Positions 12,347 through 23,432 are shown, numbered from the stretch's first letter. The stretch: 64,000 nt of DNA from Prionace glauca (GCA_037974335.1 CM075760.1:44272103-44336102); one strand, 5' to 3'. Notes: generated by a model from the sequence alone, not told the origin. Program-made: numbers and translations.

Positions 12347-12598
12347 CTGCTGAGACACCAGCTCGTTCACACTAGGGAGAGATCATTTACCTGCATTGAG
12401 TGTGGGAAGAACTTCACGAATTTAAGCAAACTGCTGAGACACCAGCTCGTTCACACTAGGGAGAGATCATTTACCTGCATTGAGTGTGGGAAGAACTTCA
12501 CGAATTTAAGCAAACTGCTGAGACACCAGCTCGTTCACACTAGGGAGAGATCATTTACCTGCATTGAGTGTGGGAAGAACTTCACGAATTTAAGCAAA
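12347..12598 (+). repeat. Three exact 84-base zinc-finger repeats
   Basis: Units at 12347-12430, 12431-12514 and 12515-12598 are identical base for base as read. Each is one 28-residue C2H2 finger plus linker. Most adjacent fingers in this family differ at many positions, so this is a very recent expansion or conversion, or an assembly effect. Confidence 0.9.
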
Positions 12599-12769
12599 CT
12601 GCTGAGACACCAGCTCGTTCACACTGGGGAGAGGCCATTCATTTGTACTGAATGTGGGAAGGGATTCACTAAATTAGTTCATCACATCTGTTGAGACACC
12701 AATTAGTTCACACTGCAGAGAGACCTTTTAAACGCATGGACTATGGGAAATGCTGCAAAAGTTCTGTGT

Positions 12770-13062
12770 GAAGAAATGTCCCTTCACCTCAGTTTACCCC
12801 TTATCTTCAAAAGATGACCTCTGGTTCTGGACTCCCCTACCATTGGGAACATTCTTCCGAATGTACCCTGTCTAACCCTGTCAGAATTTGATAAGTTTCT
12901 GTGAGATCCCCTCTCACTCTTTGAAACTTCAGTGAACATAACCCTAATGGATTTATTCTATCCTCATATGACAGACCTGCCATCCCAGGAATCAACATCG
13001 TAAATCTTCTCTGTAACCCCTCCATAGCAAGAATATCATTTTCAAATAGTAACACCCTGATT
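12770..13062 (-). mobile_element. CR1-type LINE fragment
   Basis: The minus-strand frame reads ILAMEGLQRRFTMLIPGMAG, LSYEDRINPLGLCSLKFQ and RVRGDLTETYQILTGLDRV, the C-terminal RT region. Truncated at both ends. Confidence 0.75.
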
Positions 13063-13430
13063 TCAATCAGTCATTATTTCTACTCCACGGACTTTAAAAT
13101 GGGACAATCCTGAAGCTGCATTTGATAATAGATCACTTTTAAAATGCGTTGGCTCACAGATAGGCAGCTCAGATTTTTCTAGGTACAGATTAAGGAAGTT
13201 AGTCACCCGGGGTAATCTGAAGATTTGTGCGGATGGGATTGGGGAAGGATTGGGTTTGATCCGGGAATAATACGACGGCAAATGTGACATTTCACATCAT
13301 TGATAATGGCTGAATTCAGCGGGGGAGTATCGTCCAGCCGAGGACTGTGTTGTCCTCTTCATTTTCGGTGCATTTTCATATATCCGACTCATTTTTCCTG
13401 ATCCCGAAGCCTCGATTTTTGAACTGCGGC
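13063..13430. other. Unassigned, downstream of V segment
   Basis: Sequence beyond the recombination signal of the left V segment. Nothing recognised. Confidence 0.3.
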
Positions 13431-13469
13431 AGTTTTTGCATGGGGCCCGTGGGAGCCTCATTCATTGTG
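13431..13469 (-). promoter_or_regulatory. V(D)J recombination signal, 23-base spacer
   Basis: On the minus strand: heptamer CACAATG (13469-13463), a 23-base spacer, nonamer GCAAAAACT (13439-13431). It differs from the consensus CACAGTG / ACAAAAACC by one and two bases. It directly follows the V exon, as for TCR alpha/delta V segments. Confidence 0.85.
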
Positions 13470-13924
13470 GATCTCAGTGCACAGTCATACACGGTGCTGT
13501 TTATCATCTTCAAATCTTTCATGGACAAGTGAAAAGAGCTTTGTCTCTGGTTGAGATTCCCGCTGAAGTGTCCAAAGCCGGGATCCGTATCGGTAAACCT
13601 GTAACTATCGGCTTTGAGCAGATGTTGAGGAGCTTGATGCGGATACTGGCGATCCCAGAACGGGCCACGTTGTACAGCTGAATTCGGCACAGAGTAACTG
13701 CAGGGTATTGCTAAATTTTCACCCTCTGATCCTGAGTGAGACATTGAGTCTCCATTCCTCATCTCTGAAAAGAAACAGCTGACGCGTAGTGAGTTAAGAG
13801 TCAGAGGAAAACAATAATCACACAGAGTTGGGAAAGGGAAATTACACAAGGTTTGCAATATACTTTTCAATCTGTATCAGCATCACTGACCTGTGATCAG
13901 TGCAAAAAACAGAATTTGGAACAT
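13470..13924 (-). CDS. T-cell receptor V gene segment, alpha/delta-like
   Basis: Two-exon V segment on the minus strand. The leader exon, 13924-13891, reads MFQILFFALIT, a hydrophobic signal sequence, with a GT donor at 13890. A 126-base intron ends in TTTCTTTTCAG, and the V exon is 13764-13470. The two exons join in frame. The V domain shows the first cysteine (NLAIPCSYS), the core tryptophan in FWDRQYPHQAPQHLL, an FSGNLN / SFHLSMKDLK strand and the second cysteine in VYDCALR. TCR V domains usually have YYC or YFC, so D before the cysteine is odd, as is D after the tryptophan. No stop codon. After rearrangement it would form part of an antigen-receptor chain on T cells. Alpha versus delta cannot be told without constant regions. 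Confidence 0.85.
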
Positions 13925-13930
13925 TTTCAC

Positions 13931-13948
13931 CCCCCCCCCCCCCCCCCT
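13931..13948. repeat. C-run beside V leader
   Basis: Homopolymer of about 18 C starting seven bases upstream of the leader ATG; probably length-variable. Confidence 0.8.
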
Positions 13949-14259
13949 CCACGTTCCAGTCTGAGCTCCAGGAATAGAAACGATGATCTCTGTACCAGAC
14001 CTGGAATGTGAGAAATTGAAAGAATCAGCAAGGTGTAATGCGACTGGCTGGGATTTATTTCCCCCGCCAATTTTTATATCTGCAAATAGTCGCTCTCTGA
14101 AGAAGGCCACTCTGGTGTTTGATAAGCGATCAGCGAGCGCCCTCCCGTGGACAACCGCATTCGAACAGATGGCGAGCCAAGAGTCCAGATATATACACGC
14201 TGAGAAATATAAGGACCCAGAAATATCCAGTGCAGCTACAACACAGACACGAGGAACAA

Positions 14260-14770
14260 TGATCTCCACATCCACACCGTTAATACCCCTTAGTGTTTTA
14301 AAGGTTTCAATTATATTATCTCTGAATTTTCGAAATTCAAATGGATATAAACCAAAAATCACGATTCTTTCCGCTTATACAGATAGACATACCCAGTAGC
14401 AACCCTATTCTAAACTTGTTTCTGACGCATTACGATCTTTCTTTCGATAAGCAGTTAAGTATTACACATAATACCCCAGGTGTGGTCTCACCAATGCCCT
14501 GTACAATGAAAACACACTCTTCATATTATACATTGAACTACTTCGTCGTAAATGATAACATTTTCTGACATTTCTGCTTAATTACAGTACATGTACATTA
14601 GCTCCTTTCAATTTGTGCCCTAGGACAGCCCAATCCCTCTGTACCTTAGAATGTTGTGATCCCACAACATGAGCAATTTATTTCCCTTTATCGTCTCCTT
14701 ACATCTACTTCACCACTTATTTTCCTACCTATCTTTGTGTTGTCAGCAAATTTAGCATCTCTATTTGCCC
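14260..14770 (-). repeat. Old CR1-type LINE fragment
   Basis: CCAGGTGTGGTCTCACCAAT followed by GCCCTGTAC is the minus-strand CGLTNALY motif of CR1 RT tails. ATCTTTGTGTTGTCAGCAAA near 14725 is the FADD-box region. Heavily worn. Confidence 0.6.
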
Positions 14771-14784
14771 AGGAAGATATTGCA

Positions 14785-15015
14785 ATGTATTTTAACAATT
14801 AATCCAGTTCTCCTGGATTACTATTCTGGATACATCGTGTGTAATCCAGGAATTAATCCAGTTTGCCTAGATTTCTGCTCTGTAATATTTCACCTTATAA
14901 TCTAACAGTTAAATCAGTTTTCTCCTGCACTACTGCCCTGTATCATTTCTCTGTGTAATCCAGGAGTTTATTCTGTTCTGTTGGATTATGTCTCTCTAAC
15001 ATTTCCATGTGTTAT
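14785..15015. repeat. Degenerate minisatellite, about 56-58 bases x 4
   Basis: A unit containing TAATCCAGGA / TTAATCCAGTT, then a CTG-type stretch and TGTATCATTTC, occurs about four times with substitutions. The last copy trails into unique sequence. Confidence 0.6.
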
Positions 15016-15267
15016 GGGACCCGTTCCTGATACAGTAAACACAAAAACACGGCGAGGGAGCTCCCTCTGGTGGTGATGTAAGGTAAATGGCCTCTTCTTG
15101 CGAGATCAGTGAATTCTCAGATTACTGAAGGATTTTATTGCAGGATTATGCTGCTGTACTTCTCTCTATTCCTTATTCTTATTATAATATACTTAAATTC
15201 AGGTGGACCCAAGTACGGAACTAATACGACCGTCAGTTTGAATCCTCATCAATTAATTGCTATAGAT

Positions 15268-15431
15268 GTGCGAGTTAGGTTCATTGGCTATGCTAAAATT
15301 GCCCCTTAGTATCCTGGGATGTGTAGGTTAGAGGGATTAGCAGGGATATGGGGATAGGGTCTGGGTGGGATTGTGTTCGGTGCAGACTTGATGGGCCGAA
15401 GGGCCTGTTTCTGCACTGTAGGTTCTATGTA
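15268..15431 (+). repeat. SINE 3' half
   Basis: GGTTCATTGGCTATGCTAAA, AAATTGCCCCTTAGTATC, GGGATTAGCAGGGATATGG and GGGCCGAAGGGCCTGTTTCT match the downstream half of the SINE at 37828-38151 on the opposite strand. Its high similarity there suggests a young copy. Confidence 0.75.
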
Positions 15432-16082
15432 CTATCTGTTTTGAATGTCCCAGGTCTTTCTGTTAAACGATATTCGTGTTACAAAATTTGAAACCACAGC
15501 AATACTGATAAGATTCGAACTCTTAATAAAGCTCTCTCCACACATCGAAAAGATGTAAATTTCACTACTAACTCACATTTACCTGACAGGCTGCCGGATT
15601 TCAGTGTACCTGCTTCAATTTTAAACTTTTCTCAGACTTGTCGTTATGATATTTTGTCTATCAGCTGTCCCCTAATGGGACTTGGGAGAATTTATTGAAA
15701 TGGGAGACCGGGAGAAATTGCATGGTTTTCATTCTACATTTTCCTGGAAAGCGGTTGAGGGAGAGAGGGGACAGACACCAGTGGACAAAATATTCAGAGT
15801 GCAGGATGGACATTGAGGCGAACAGAGAACCGGAGGCGCAGACGAAGATAGGCAGGAGCAAACAGAGAAGCAGATGAAGTCATTGGGCTACAACCAATGT
15901 TATTCGGTGGCCAGTCCTTGACAACACTGCGCAACAAGTCAATCCTGTCTTTGGGTAACGCCTCTTAGGCTCCCAATAAATGAGGACTGCGCATGATATC
16001 AAATTACTTCTTCACATCAGAGTACAAGAGTTGAAATCATTTTACAGTTCTGCTGATTTTGTGGAATACGTAAGCAGGAAGC
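15432..16082. other. Upstream region of the right V segment
   Basis: No repeat recognised. It should hold the V promoter. I see no perfect octamer or CRE; ATATCAAATTACTTC lies about 90 bases upstream of the leader. Confidence 0.3.
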
Positions 16083-16507
16083 ATGTTCTCCCAATGTTCT
16101 TTACTAATACTGTTGGTTTTGATGTCCGGTGAGTTTGTGTTTAAATAGTCACTGTCTGTTCCCAACGTTCTCCACCGGATATTTAATGGATTCTGCAATT
16201 TGTTGCAGGAACCAGTGGCAAAGATGAAGTGTCCCAAGATCCCCCTGAATTAATGGTTCAGGATCGACAGAGCACAACACTGCACTGCAGTTACTCGATA
16301 GCTGGTGCTGTGACTCCCTTCTGGTACATTCAGTCTCCCGGGGAAGCTCCGAAACATTTATTGACGGTATATGGCACGGGAGGCGCGTCTGAAAATTCTC
16401 CGGATAGATTTTCTGCTGTTTTGCACAAAGGAAACAAAACGGTCCTTTTAAACATCGCCGAAACGCTTCTTTCTGACAGCGCCGTGTATTTCTGTGCCAT
16501 TGGAGCC
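16083..16507 (+). CDS. T-cell receptor V gene segment, alpha-like
   Basis: The leader exon 16083-16128 reads MFSQCSLLILLVLMS, a good signal peptide, with donor GTGAGT. An 80-base intron ends in TTTGTTGCAG, and the V exon is 16209-16507. The frame joins cleanly (G across the splice, then TSGKDEVSQDPPELMVQ). V-domain landmarks are all present: first cysteine in TTLHCSYS, tryptophan in FWYIQSPGEAPKHLL, the DRFSA turn, TVLLNIAETLLSDSAVYFC with the second cysteine, then AIGA at the 3' end. No stop, so it looks functional. The FWYIQ-PGEAPKHLL stretch is typical of TCR alpha V regions of jawed vertebrates. It faces away from the left V segment; leaders are about 2.2 kb apart. Confidence 0.92.
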
Positions 16508-16547
16508 CACAGTGGTGCAGAGATACAGCGAACCCCGGACAAAAACC
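16508..16547 (+). promoter_or_regulatory. V(D)J recombination signal, 24-base spacer
   Basis: Perfect heptamer CACAGTG at 16508-16514 and perfect nonamer ACAAAAACC at 16539-16547, separated by 24 bases (23 if the nonamer is read one base earlier). The match to consensus supports recombination competence. Confidence 0.9.
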
Positions 16548-17504
16548 CCAGACTGGGAGTTCCAGTTAGTGATCAGCAGAGGGCGCGCCCGCACTGATAG
16601 ACACAAGCAATTATTTAGCCTGTGAGAGTTCAGGGTCGCCACTAAAATAACACAACATTCAATATGAACAAGTGAGCAGCAACAGAGAAATTGTTTTAGG
16701 TACGTTATAACTTTCATTTATATTGCAAAATAATTTCGCAAATCAATTTATTATGCCCTCACTCACATTTTGTATTTTCATAATCTTTTCCTGTCTATCT
16801 GAATTAATGAGCAACACATTCTCATTCTCTATTTTGTGTGTCCCATTTATCACAACCGGTGCATAGTGTCTATATGATTAGAACGTACTGAGGATCGGAG
16901 TGAGATAGTTCACCATGATCCTTCCTCAGTCTGCAACTCTGCAGTGAGTGAAATCCTGTGTCCGAGATAGAAATACAGATGCCCGTCCCACTGCACTGCT
17001 GATCCAACCAATGAGAGGAATGGAGTAGCGGCAGCAATCTATCCAATCACATAATCGGGTCAGGGTGAAAGTCGCAGACGGAAGTTGTGGGAGGGGATAC
17101 GGCGATTCAATATTGAACAAAGTGTGCGGTGACTCAGCTGCACTTGGAGCTGGTGGAGTGGAAATAGCGACGGTTGAATCTACAAAGGTGTCTAACCATC
17201 CCGCACCTGTTCGTTGCTTTGGTGTCTAACAATAAATAGAGCGGACCTTGGAGCGCTGAATGAGGCCATTCATCCTATCTGTGCCTCTTTGAAAGAGTTC
17301 GCCAAGTCATCTTTCATCCCCTTATTTTTCGCACAGACAGGATTCTTTGAACAACTGACAGTGCAGAAGGGAATAAGATCATTCTATGTTTTTCCTTCTC
17401 TTAAACTGGCATACTTGGATTATCGAATGAGCTATTGATTAAAACAGTTCTGCGTGATCTATTGCATCATTTAAAAAAAAGTTTGAGCAGTGCAATTAGA
17501 ACAT
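16548..17504. other. Unassigned, possible promoter remnant at 17000-17130
   Basis: Mostly unrecognised. 17005-17090 has two CCAAT boxes (in AACCAATGAG and ATCCAATCAC) and GGGTCAGGGTGAAAG, like the AATCAGGGTGAAAG of promoter module 1, so it may be a decayed copy. No finger exon follows it. Confidence 0.35.
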
Positions 17505-20500
17505 AAGAACATAAGAAATAGGAGCACGAGTAGGCCATCTAGCCCTTCGAGCCTGCCCCGCCATTCATTAAGATCATGGCTGATCTGTCGTGGCTCAGTT
17601 CCACATTCCCGCCCTCTCCCCATAACCCTTAATCCCTTCTCTTATCAAAAACCCAATATTCTTAAAAATATTTAGCGAGGCAGCCTCCACCACTTCAACG
17701 GGCAGAGAATTCCAGAGATTTACCACCCTTTGAGTGAAGAAGTTCCTCCTCAACTCTGTTCTAAACCGCCCCCCCTTTATCTTGAGACTGTGCCCCCTAG
17801 TCCTACTGTCTTTTTTGAGCGGGAAGAGTCTCTCCACCTCTATCCTATCCATCCCATTCATCATCTTATACGTCTCAATGAGATCTCCCCTCATTCTTCT
17901 AAACTCTAACGAGTACAAGCCTAGTTTATTCAGCCTCTCCTCATAGCTCAATCCCGTCAACTCTGGTATCAGCCTAGTAAACCTCCTCTGCACTCCCTCC
18001 AGGGCCAAAATATCCTTGCGCAGGTGCGGCGCCCAAAACTGCACACAGTATTCCAGCTGCGGCCTCACCAATGCCCTATACAGCTGCAGCAAGACCTCCC
18101 TACTTTTATATTCAATCCCCCTCGCTATGAAGGCCAGCATCCCATTCGCCTTCCTGACCACCTGCTGCACCTGCAAGCTGGGTTTTTGCGACTCATGCAC
18201 AAGGACCCGGAGGTCCCTCTGCACCGTCTCCTGCTGCAGTTTTTCGCCACGTAAGTAATAGTCCTTCCTACCATTCCTCCTACCAAAGTGGACCACCTCA
18301 CACTTGCCAACATTAAATTCCATTTGCCATTTCCTGGCCCATTCGCCCAGCCTATCTAGATCCTTCTGCAGACTCTCCGCACAATTTGCCTTTCCCCCAA
18401 TCTTGTTGTCATCAGCAAATTTCGACTCCCTGCACTCGGTTCCCTCCTCCAGATCATCTATATAAATGGTAAATAGCTGAGGCCCCAGCACCGACCCCTG
18501 GGACACCCCACTAGTCACCAACCGCCAATCCGAATAGCACCCATTGACCCCCACTCTCTGCCTCCTATTTGACAACCAATCCTCTATCCACGCTAACACC
18601 CTACCCCCAACTCCATGTCCCCTGACCTTCTGCAGTAACCTCTTGTGAGGTACCTTGTCAAATGCCTTCTGAAAATCCAGAAAGACCACATCCACCGGCT
18701 CTCCTCTATCCACTGCCCTAGACACATCCTCATAGAACTCCAGTAAATTTGTCAGACACGACTTCCCTTTAATGAAACCATGTTGCGTCCGCCCTATCAA
18801 GCAATTCCCCTCAAGATGCCTCGCTATTTCCTCCTTAATGACGGATTCTAACATTTTACCTACCACAGACGTTAAACTAACCGGCCTATAATTCCCCGCC
18901 TTTTGCCTGGCACCCTTCTTAAACAACGGCGTAACATTAGCCGTTTTCCAATCTTCAGGCACTTCCCCGGAATCCAGCGACGTCTGGAAAATAACCACCA
19001 AGGCATCCACTATCACCTCCGCCATTTCTTTCAGAACCCTCGGATGCATTCCATCCGGTCCTGGGGACTTGTCCACAATCAGCCCCTCCAGTCTGTCGAG
19101 CACCACCTCTCTAGTAATAGTAATGTCATTAAGACCCTCCATTCCTACCACCTTTCCATCGCTAACACCCGGCAAATTATTCACGTCCTCCTCCGTGAAG
19201 ACAGAAACAAAAAAGTTATTCAAGACCTTAGCCATATCCCTATCCCCTACCACTAGCTCCCCTTTCTCATCCTCTAAAGGACCAACGTTCACCCTAGCCA
19301 GCCTCTTCCTTTTTATATATTTATAAAAACTCTTGCTATCCTTTTTTATATTAAGTGCTAGCCCAGCCTCATAGCTTCTCCTACCCTCCTTTATCAACTT
19401 CTTTGTCAATCTTTGTTGACATTTAAACCTTTCCCAATCCTCTTCTCGCCAACTGCTCTTAGCTACTCTAAACTCCTCCGCTTTTAATTTAACACTTTCC
19501 TTCACCTCCTTCGTTATCCAAGGCTTATTACCTCTCCTCCTACTGTCCTTTTTAACCATCGGAATAAATTTCTGCTGAGCACCAAGAAAGATCTCCTTAA
19601 AGATCCTTCACTGCTCCTCAGCAGACCTACCTTCCAACGCACTCCCCCAGTCCACTTTCGCCAATTCTTCTCTCATCCTACCATACTCCCCTCTATTCAA
19701 ACAAAGGACGCGTGTCCGGGAACCCACTTTGTCCTCCTCCATCTGCACCAGAAACTCCACAACAATGATCACTCTCTCCAAGAGGATCCTTCACCGCAAG
19801 GTCCCTAATTCTACCCGCCTCATTACATAGCACCAGATCCAAGATAGCTCGCTCCCTCGTCGGCTCCAACACACACTGTTCAAGGAAATTATCCCGGCAG
19901 CATTCCAAGAACTCCTCCTCGAGCCCACCTCGTCCAACATGGGTCGATCAATCAATATGCAGATTGAAATCTCCCATAACTACTGCCGTCCCATTCCTGC
20001 ACGCTGCACTTATTTGCGCGTTAACAGCCCGCCCCACCTCCAGATCATTATTCGGGGGCCTATAGACGACACCCACTAGCGTCTTCCTCCCTTTTCTGTT
20101 CCTAATCTCCACCCACAACGATTCCACTTTCTGCTCCTTGGCTCCGATATCATCCCTTGCTACCACCTTGATACTATTCTTAATCAGCAGAGCTACGCCA
20201 CCCCCTCTTTCCTCCTGCCTATCCTTCCTAAACACTTGATAACCCTGTACATTCATCTCCCAGTCCCTGTCACCTTGCAGCCATGTCTCTGTAATGGCCA
20301 CCAGATCGTATCCATTTGTGTCGATCTGCGCCATCAGCTCATCCACTTTATTTCGAATGCTTCGTGCATTCAGATAAAGCGCTTTCATCCCAGCCTTCAC
20401 CTGGACCCTACTTGCCGTAACGCCACCAATTGGGACATCCTTGGCCTCTTCCCTTACCTGTACCCTATCCTTAACTTTAGACCTCATAGCGTCACCTACC

Positions 20501-21235
20501 CTCGCATCCTCCCCCCCCCTAATTAGTTTAAAGCCCTGTCTACATTCCTCTTTACTCGATTCGCCAGCACTCTGGTCCCAGCATGATTCAGACCAACCCC
20601 ATCCTGCCCGAACAGGTCCCACCTACCCCAATACTGGTGCCAATGCCCCATAAATTCAAACCCATTCCTCCCACACCAATCCCTGAGCCACCCATTTACT
20701 TCCTTTATCCTATCAACCCTATGCCCGTCTGCCCTCGGTTCAGGCAGTAGCCCAGAGATAACCACCTTGTCGGTTCTACTTTTTAATTCCATTCCCAGCT
20801 TCTCATACTCCCTTCCCAGATTCTCAGTCCGCATTTTGCCTATGTCGCCGGCACCCACATGTACTACAACGACCGGGTTCTCACCCTCCCACTCCAGATT
20901 CCTCTGCAGCCCAGCTGCGACATCCTGTACCCGAGCACCAGGCAGACAACACACCCTTCTGTGCACTTTGTCATTGTGACAAAGGACAGTGTCAATACCC
21001 TTCACCCCACTATCCCCAATCACTACTACGTTCCTTTTCCCCTTCTCTTTGCCTATGTCCTGCTGCATCACTGCACCGTGTGCAGTTTGCTCACCAACCT
21101 CTCTTGCCTCGTCCTCTTCCAGACTGGAAGCAAGAACCTCAAACCTGTTATGCAGGTTAAGAGGCTGAGGCCTCCGCTCCTCACCCCCCTTCCTCCTCCC
21201 AGCAGCCCCCTTTTGTCCCTGACCCTTAGATTTAG
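17505..21235 (-). mobile_element. CR1 LINE, nearly full length
   Basis: Read on the minus strand, from about 21235 down to the tail at 17505. ORF1 (open to 20523) carries an SGNH/GDSL-type esterase with VVIGDSGVKG, a HVGAGDI block and a final GLNHAGTRV. ORF2 starts with an APE-type endonuclease at about 20440-19948 (LNARSIRNKVDEL, AITETWL, GVVYRPPN, MGDFNLHID) and continues at 19908-19693. Reverse transcriptase fills a 654-residue frame at 19559-17595, with FLDFQKAFDKVPH, SQGSVLGPQLF and FADD. ORF2 is split into at least three frames, so this copy cannot move alone. The 5' end is missing: ORF1 stays open to the edge. The tail is TTCTTATGTTCTTATG. Confidence 0.93.
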
Positions 21236-21850
21236 CAGATTAACTAAGCCCTACCCTGGTTTGATCTATCAAAATGCATCACCTCGCATTAAATTAAATT
21301 CCATCTGTCAATCATCAGCCCACTGGCCCAATTGATCAAGAACCCACTGCAATCCAAACTAACCTTCTTCACTGTCCACTAAGCCACTCACCTTGGTGTT
21401 ATCTGCAAACTTAGTAATCATGCCTCCTAAATTCTCATCCAAATCATTAATACAAATAACAGTGGACCCAGCACCGATCCCTGAGGCACACCGCTGGTCA
21501 CAGGCTTCCAGTTTGAAAAACAACTCTCTACATCTACCCTCTGGTTTCTGCCATCAAGCTAATTTTGCATCCATTTAACTACCTCACATTGGATCCCGTG
21601 AGATTTAATCTTATGCAACAACCTACTATGTGGTATCTTATCCAAGGCCTTGCTAAAGTTCATGTAGACAACATCAACTGCACTGCCCTCATTTACCTTC
21701 TTGGTTCCCCCTTCAAAAACCTCAAACTTCTGAGACATGATTTTCCACTCTCAAAGCCATGCTGACTGTCCCTAATCAGTCCTTGCCTCTCTAAATGCCT
21801 GTAGATTCTGTCTCTCAGAATACCTTCTACCAGCGTACCCACTACAGATG
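21236..21850 (-). mobile_element. Older CR1-type RT fragment
   Basis: Minus-strand translation in broken frames gives RLIRDSQHGFE-like, KSCLRS-like and FADDTK-region pieces; on the plus strand the GGTGTTATCTGCAAACTTAG and CCTGAGGCACACCGCTGGTC blocks mark the RT core. Much more worn than the adjacent CR1, so an older, different family. Confidence 0.65.
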
Positions 21851-22043
21851 TGAGGCTCTTTAAAGTGCATCAAGGTAGAGAAATCCCCAGGGCCTAATGA
21901 AGTGTATCCCAGGACATTGTGGGAGGCTAGAGAGGAAATTGCAAGTCCCCCAGCAGAGATATTTGAACTGACATCCACAGGTGAGGTGCCTGAAGATTGG
22001 AGGGTGGCAAATATTGTGCCTTTGTTTAAAAACAGGGAAGCAA
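21851..22043 (+). mobile_element. CR1-type RT fragment, opposite strand
   Basis: Plus strand reads KSPGPNEVYPRTLWEAREE, then GEVPEDWRVANIVPLFKN, the conserved start of the RT domain. It stops abruptly at the 3' untranslated region of the next finger gene. Confidence 0.75.
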
Positions 22044-23432
22044 AGTTGTGAGACCGGCCAGTTAAGCAGAAAGAAACTCACTGACCCTCCCACTTCAACT
22101 GTCAGAGTGAACATATTTCAGTGCTGGATGTGATTAACAGCAGCAATAACAGCAGAATCCAACGACTGTAATCAATTATGAACTCGCTGGTGTCTCAACA
22201 GGGTAGATGATTGAGTGAATCCTTTCCCACAGTCAGAGCAGGTGAATGGTCTCTCCCCAGTGTGGACTCGTTGGTGTCTTCTCAGGTTGGACAAATCTCG
22301 GAACTGCTTCCCACAATCAGAGCAGGTGAATGGTCTCTCCCCAGTGTGGACTCGCTGGTGTTTTTGCAGAGTGGATGAATCTTTGAATTTCTTTGCGCAC
22401 ACTGTGCAGATGAACGGCTTCTCCTCAGTGTGAATTCGTTGGTGTGTCAGCAGATGGGTTGAATTTTTGAATCCCTTCCCACAGTCAGAACAGATGAATG
22501 ACCTCTCCTCGGTGTGAACCTGTTGGTGTCGCATCAGGTTGGATAACCATCTAAACCTTCTCGCGCAGAGAGAGCAGCTGAATTGTTTCTGCTCAGTGTG
22601 AACTCGCTGGTGTGTCTGCAGGTTGGATGACTGAGTGAATCCCTTTCCACACTGAGAGCAGGTAAACGGCCTCTCCCCAGTGTGAGCTCGCTGGTGTGTC
22701 AGCAAATCGGATAACTGATTGAATCTCTTCCCACACTCAGAGCAGCTAAATGGCCTCTCCCCAGTGTGAATTCGCTGATGTGTCTGCAGGTTGGATAACT
22801 GAGTGAATCTTTTCCCACACTCAGAGCAAGCAAATGGCCTCTTCCCAGAGTGAACTCGCTGATGTATCTTCAGGGTGGATGAATGTTTGAAACCTTTCCC
22901 ACATGCTGTGCAGGTGAATGGCCTTTCCTTCATGTGAATTCGCTGGTGTGTCAGCAGGTGGGATGAATTTGTGAATCCCTTCCCACAATCAGAGCAGGTA
23001 AACGGCCGCTCCCCGGTGTGAATACGTCGATGAGTTTCTAGTTTTGAGGGGGTTATGAATCTCTTTCCACAGTCCTCACATTTCCACGGTTTCTCTGTGG
23101 TGTAGGTGTCCTCGTGTCTCTCCATGTTCAACAATCAAATTAAGTTTCCACACACAGGACACACATAGGGTCTTTCCCGGCTCCAAATGGGAATGTTTCT
23201 TCAAGCTGTGTAACTGGTTAAGGCAGGAACAATCAGTTCAAAGTGTGTGTGCTGATGCTTTTCTCGTCACACTGAGAATTAATAACTGATGAAGCTGATA
23301 GAGCAGACAATTATTTCTCCATCTAGATTCAAAGGCCACTGATCTTCACTTTGCAATGAATCAACTGAATCTTTCAGATCCTGATGCAACGTTTGGTTTG
23401 AGATTTCTGGCTTAAATCCTCATTTCTAACAT
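22044..23432 (-). CDS. C2H2 zinc-finger protein, 11 fingers, intact
   Basis: The coding region is 23134-22172 (320 residues) in one exon, which starts at 23432 after a TTCTTTTACAG acceptor. The protein is [20 protein letters not shown]..., then 11 C2H2 fingers to the C-terminus (VHN). All zinc ligands are present and linkers are mostly TGERPFTC. A second possible start is MERHED. Helices vary (for example PSKLET, SSHLLT, SSTLKI, LSNLQT, LSDLLT, WLSNLMR, DSSTLQ). Nothing but fingers, so a presumed nuclear DNA binder without an effector domain; partner unknown. Exon 1 lies in promoter module 2 (donor GTAAGT at 25370-25365). The 3' untranslated block (22044-22171) matches the other copies. The intron holds two SINEs, a CR1 piece and a Penelope-like end. 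Confidence 0.9.

Larger units (their letters stand above)
11842..12710 (+). pseudogene. C2H2 poly-zinc-finger gene broken by a CR1 insertion
   Basis: Plus-strand host gene. The exon begins after TTTCACAG (11834-11841), with the family's typical 5' untranslated block. A start codon at 12051 opens MEKLWKC, the family's usual first finger. A CR1 3' end lies immediately after (about 12072-12222), and the finger resumes at 12225 with KHCGKGFSYS. Fingers continue to about 12690: one CTKCGKSF finger, then three identical fingers (CIECGKNFTNLSKLLRH), then CTECGKGF. The last finger shifts frame and ends at TGA 12692-12694, while SSHLLRHQ continues in the other frame. No intact protein is possible without excluding the insert. 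Confidence 0.85.

Noticed and set aside
16330-16542. Minus-strand frame over the right V exon
   Set aside because: Antisense shadow; the plus strand has leader, splice sites, V landmarks and recombination signal.
17000-17190. Seventh promoter module
   Set aside because: Two CCAAT boxes and a GTGAAAG block resemble module 1, but NRF1 and GC boxes and a finger exon are missing; kept only as a possible remnant.
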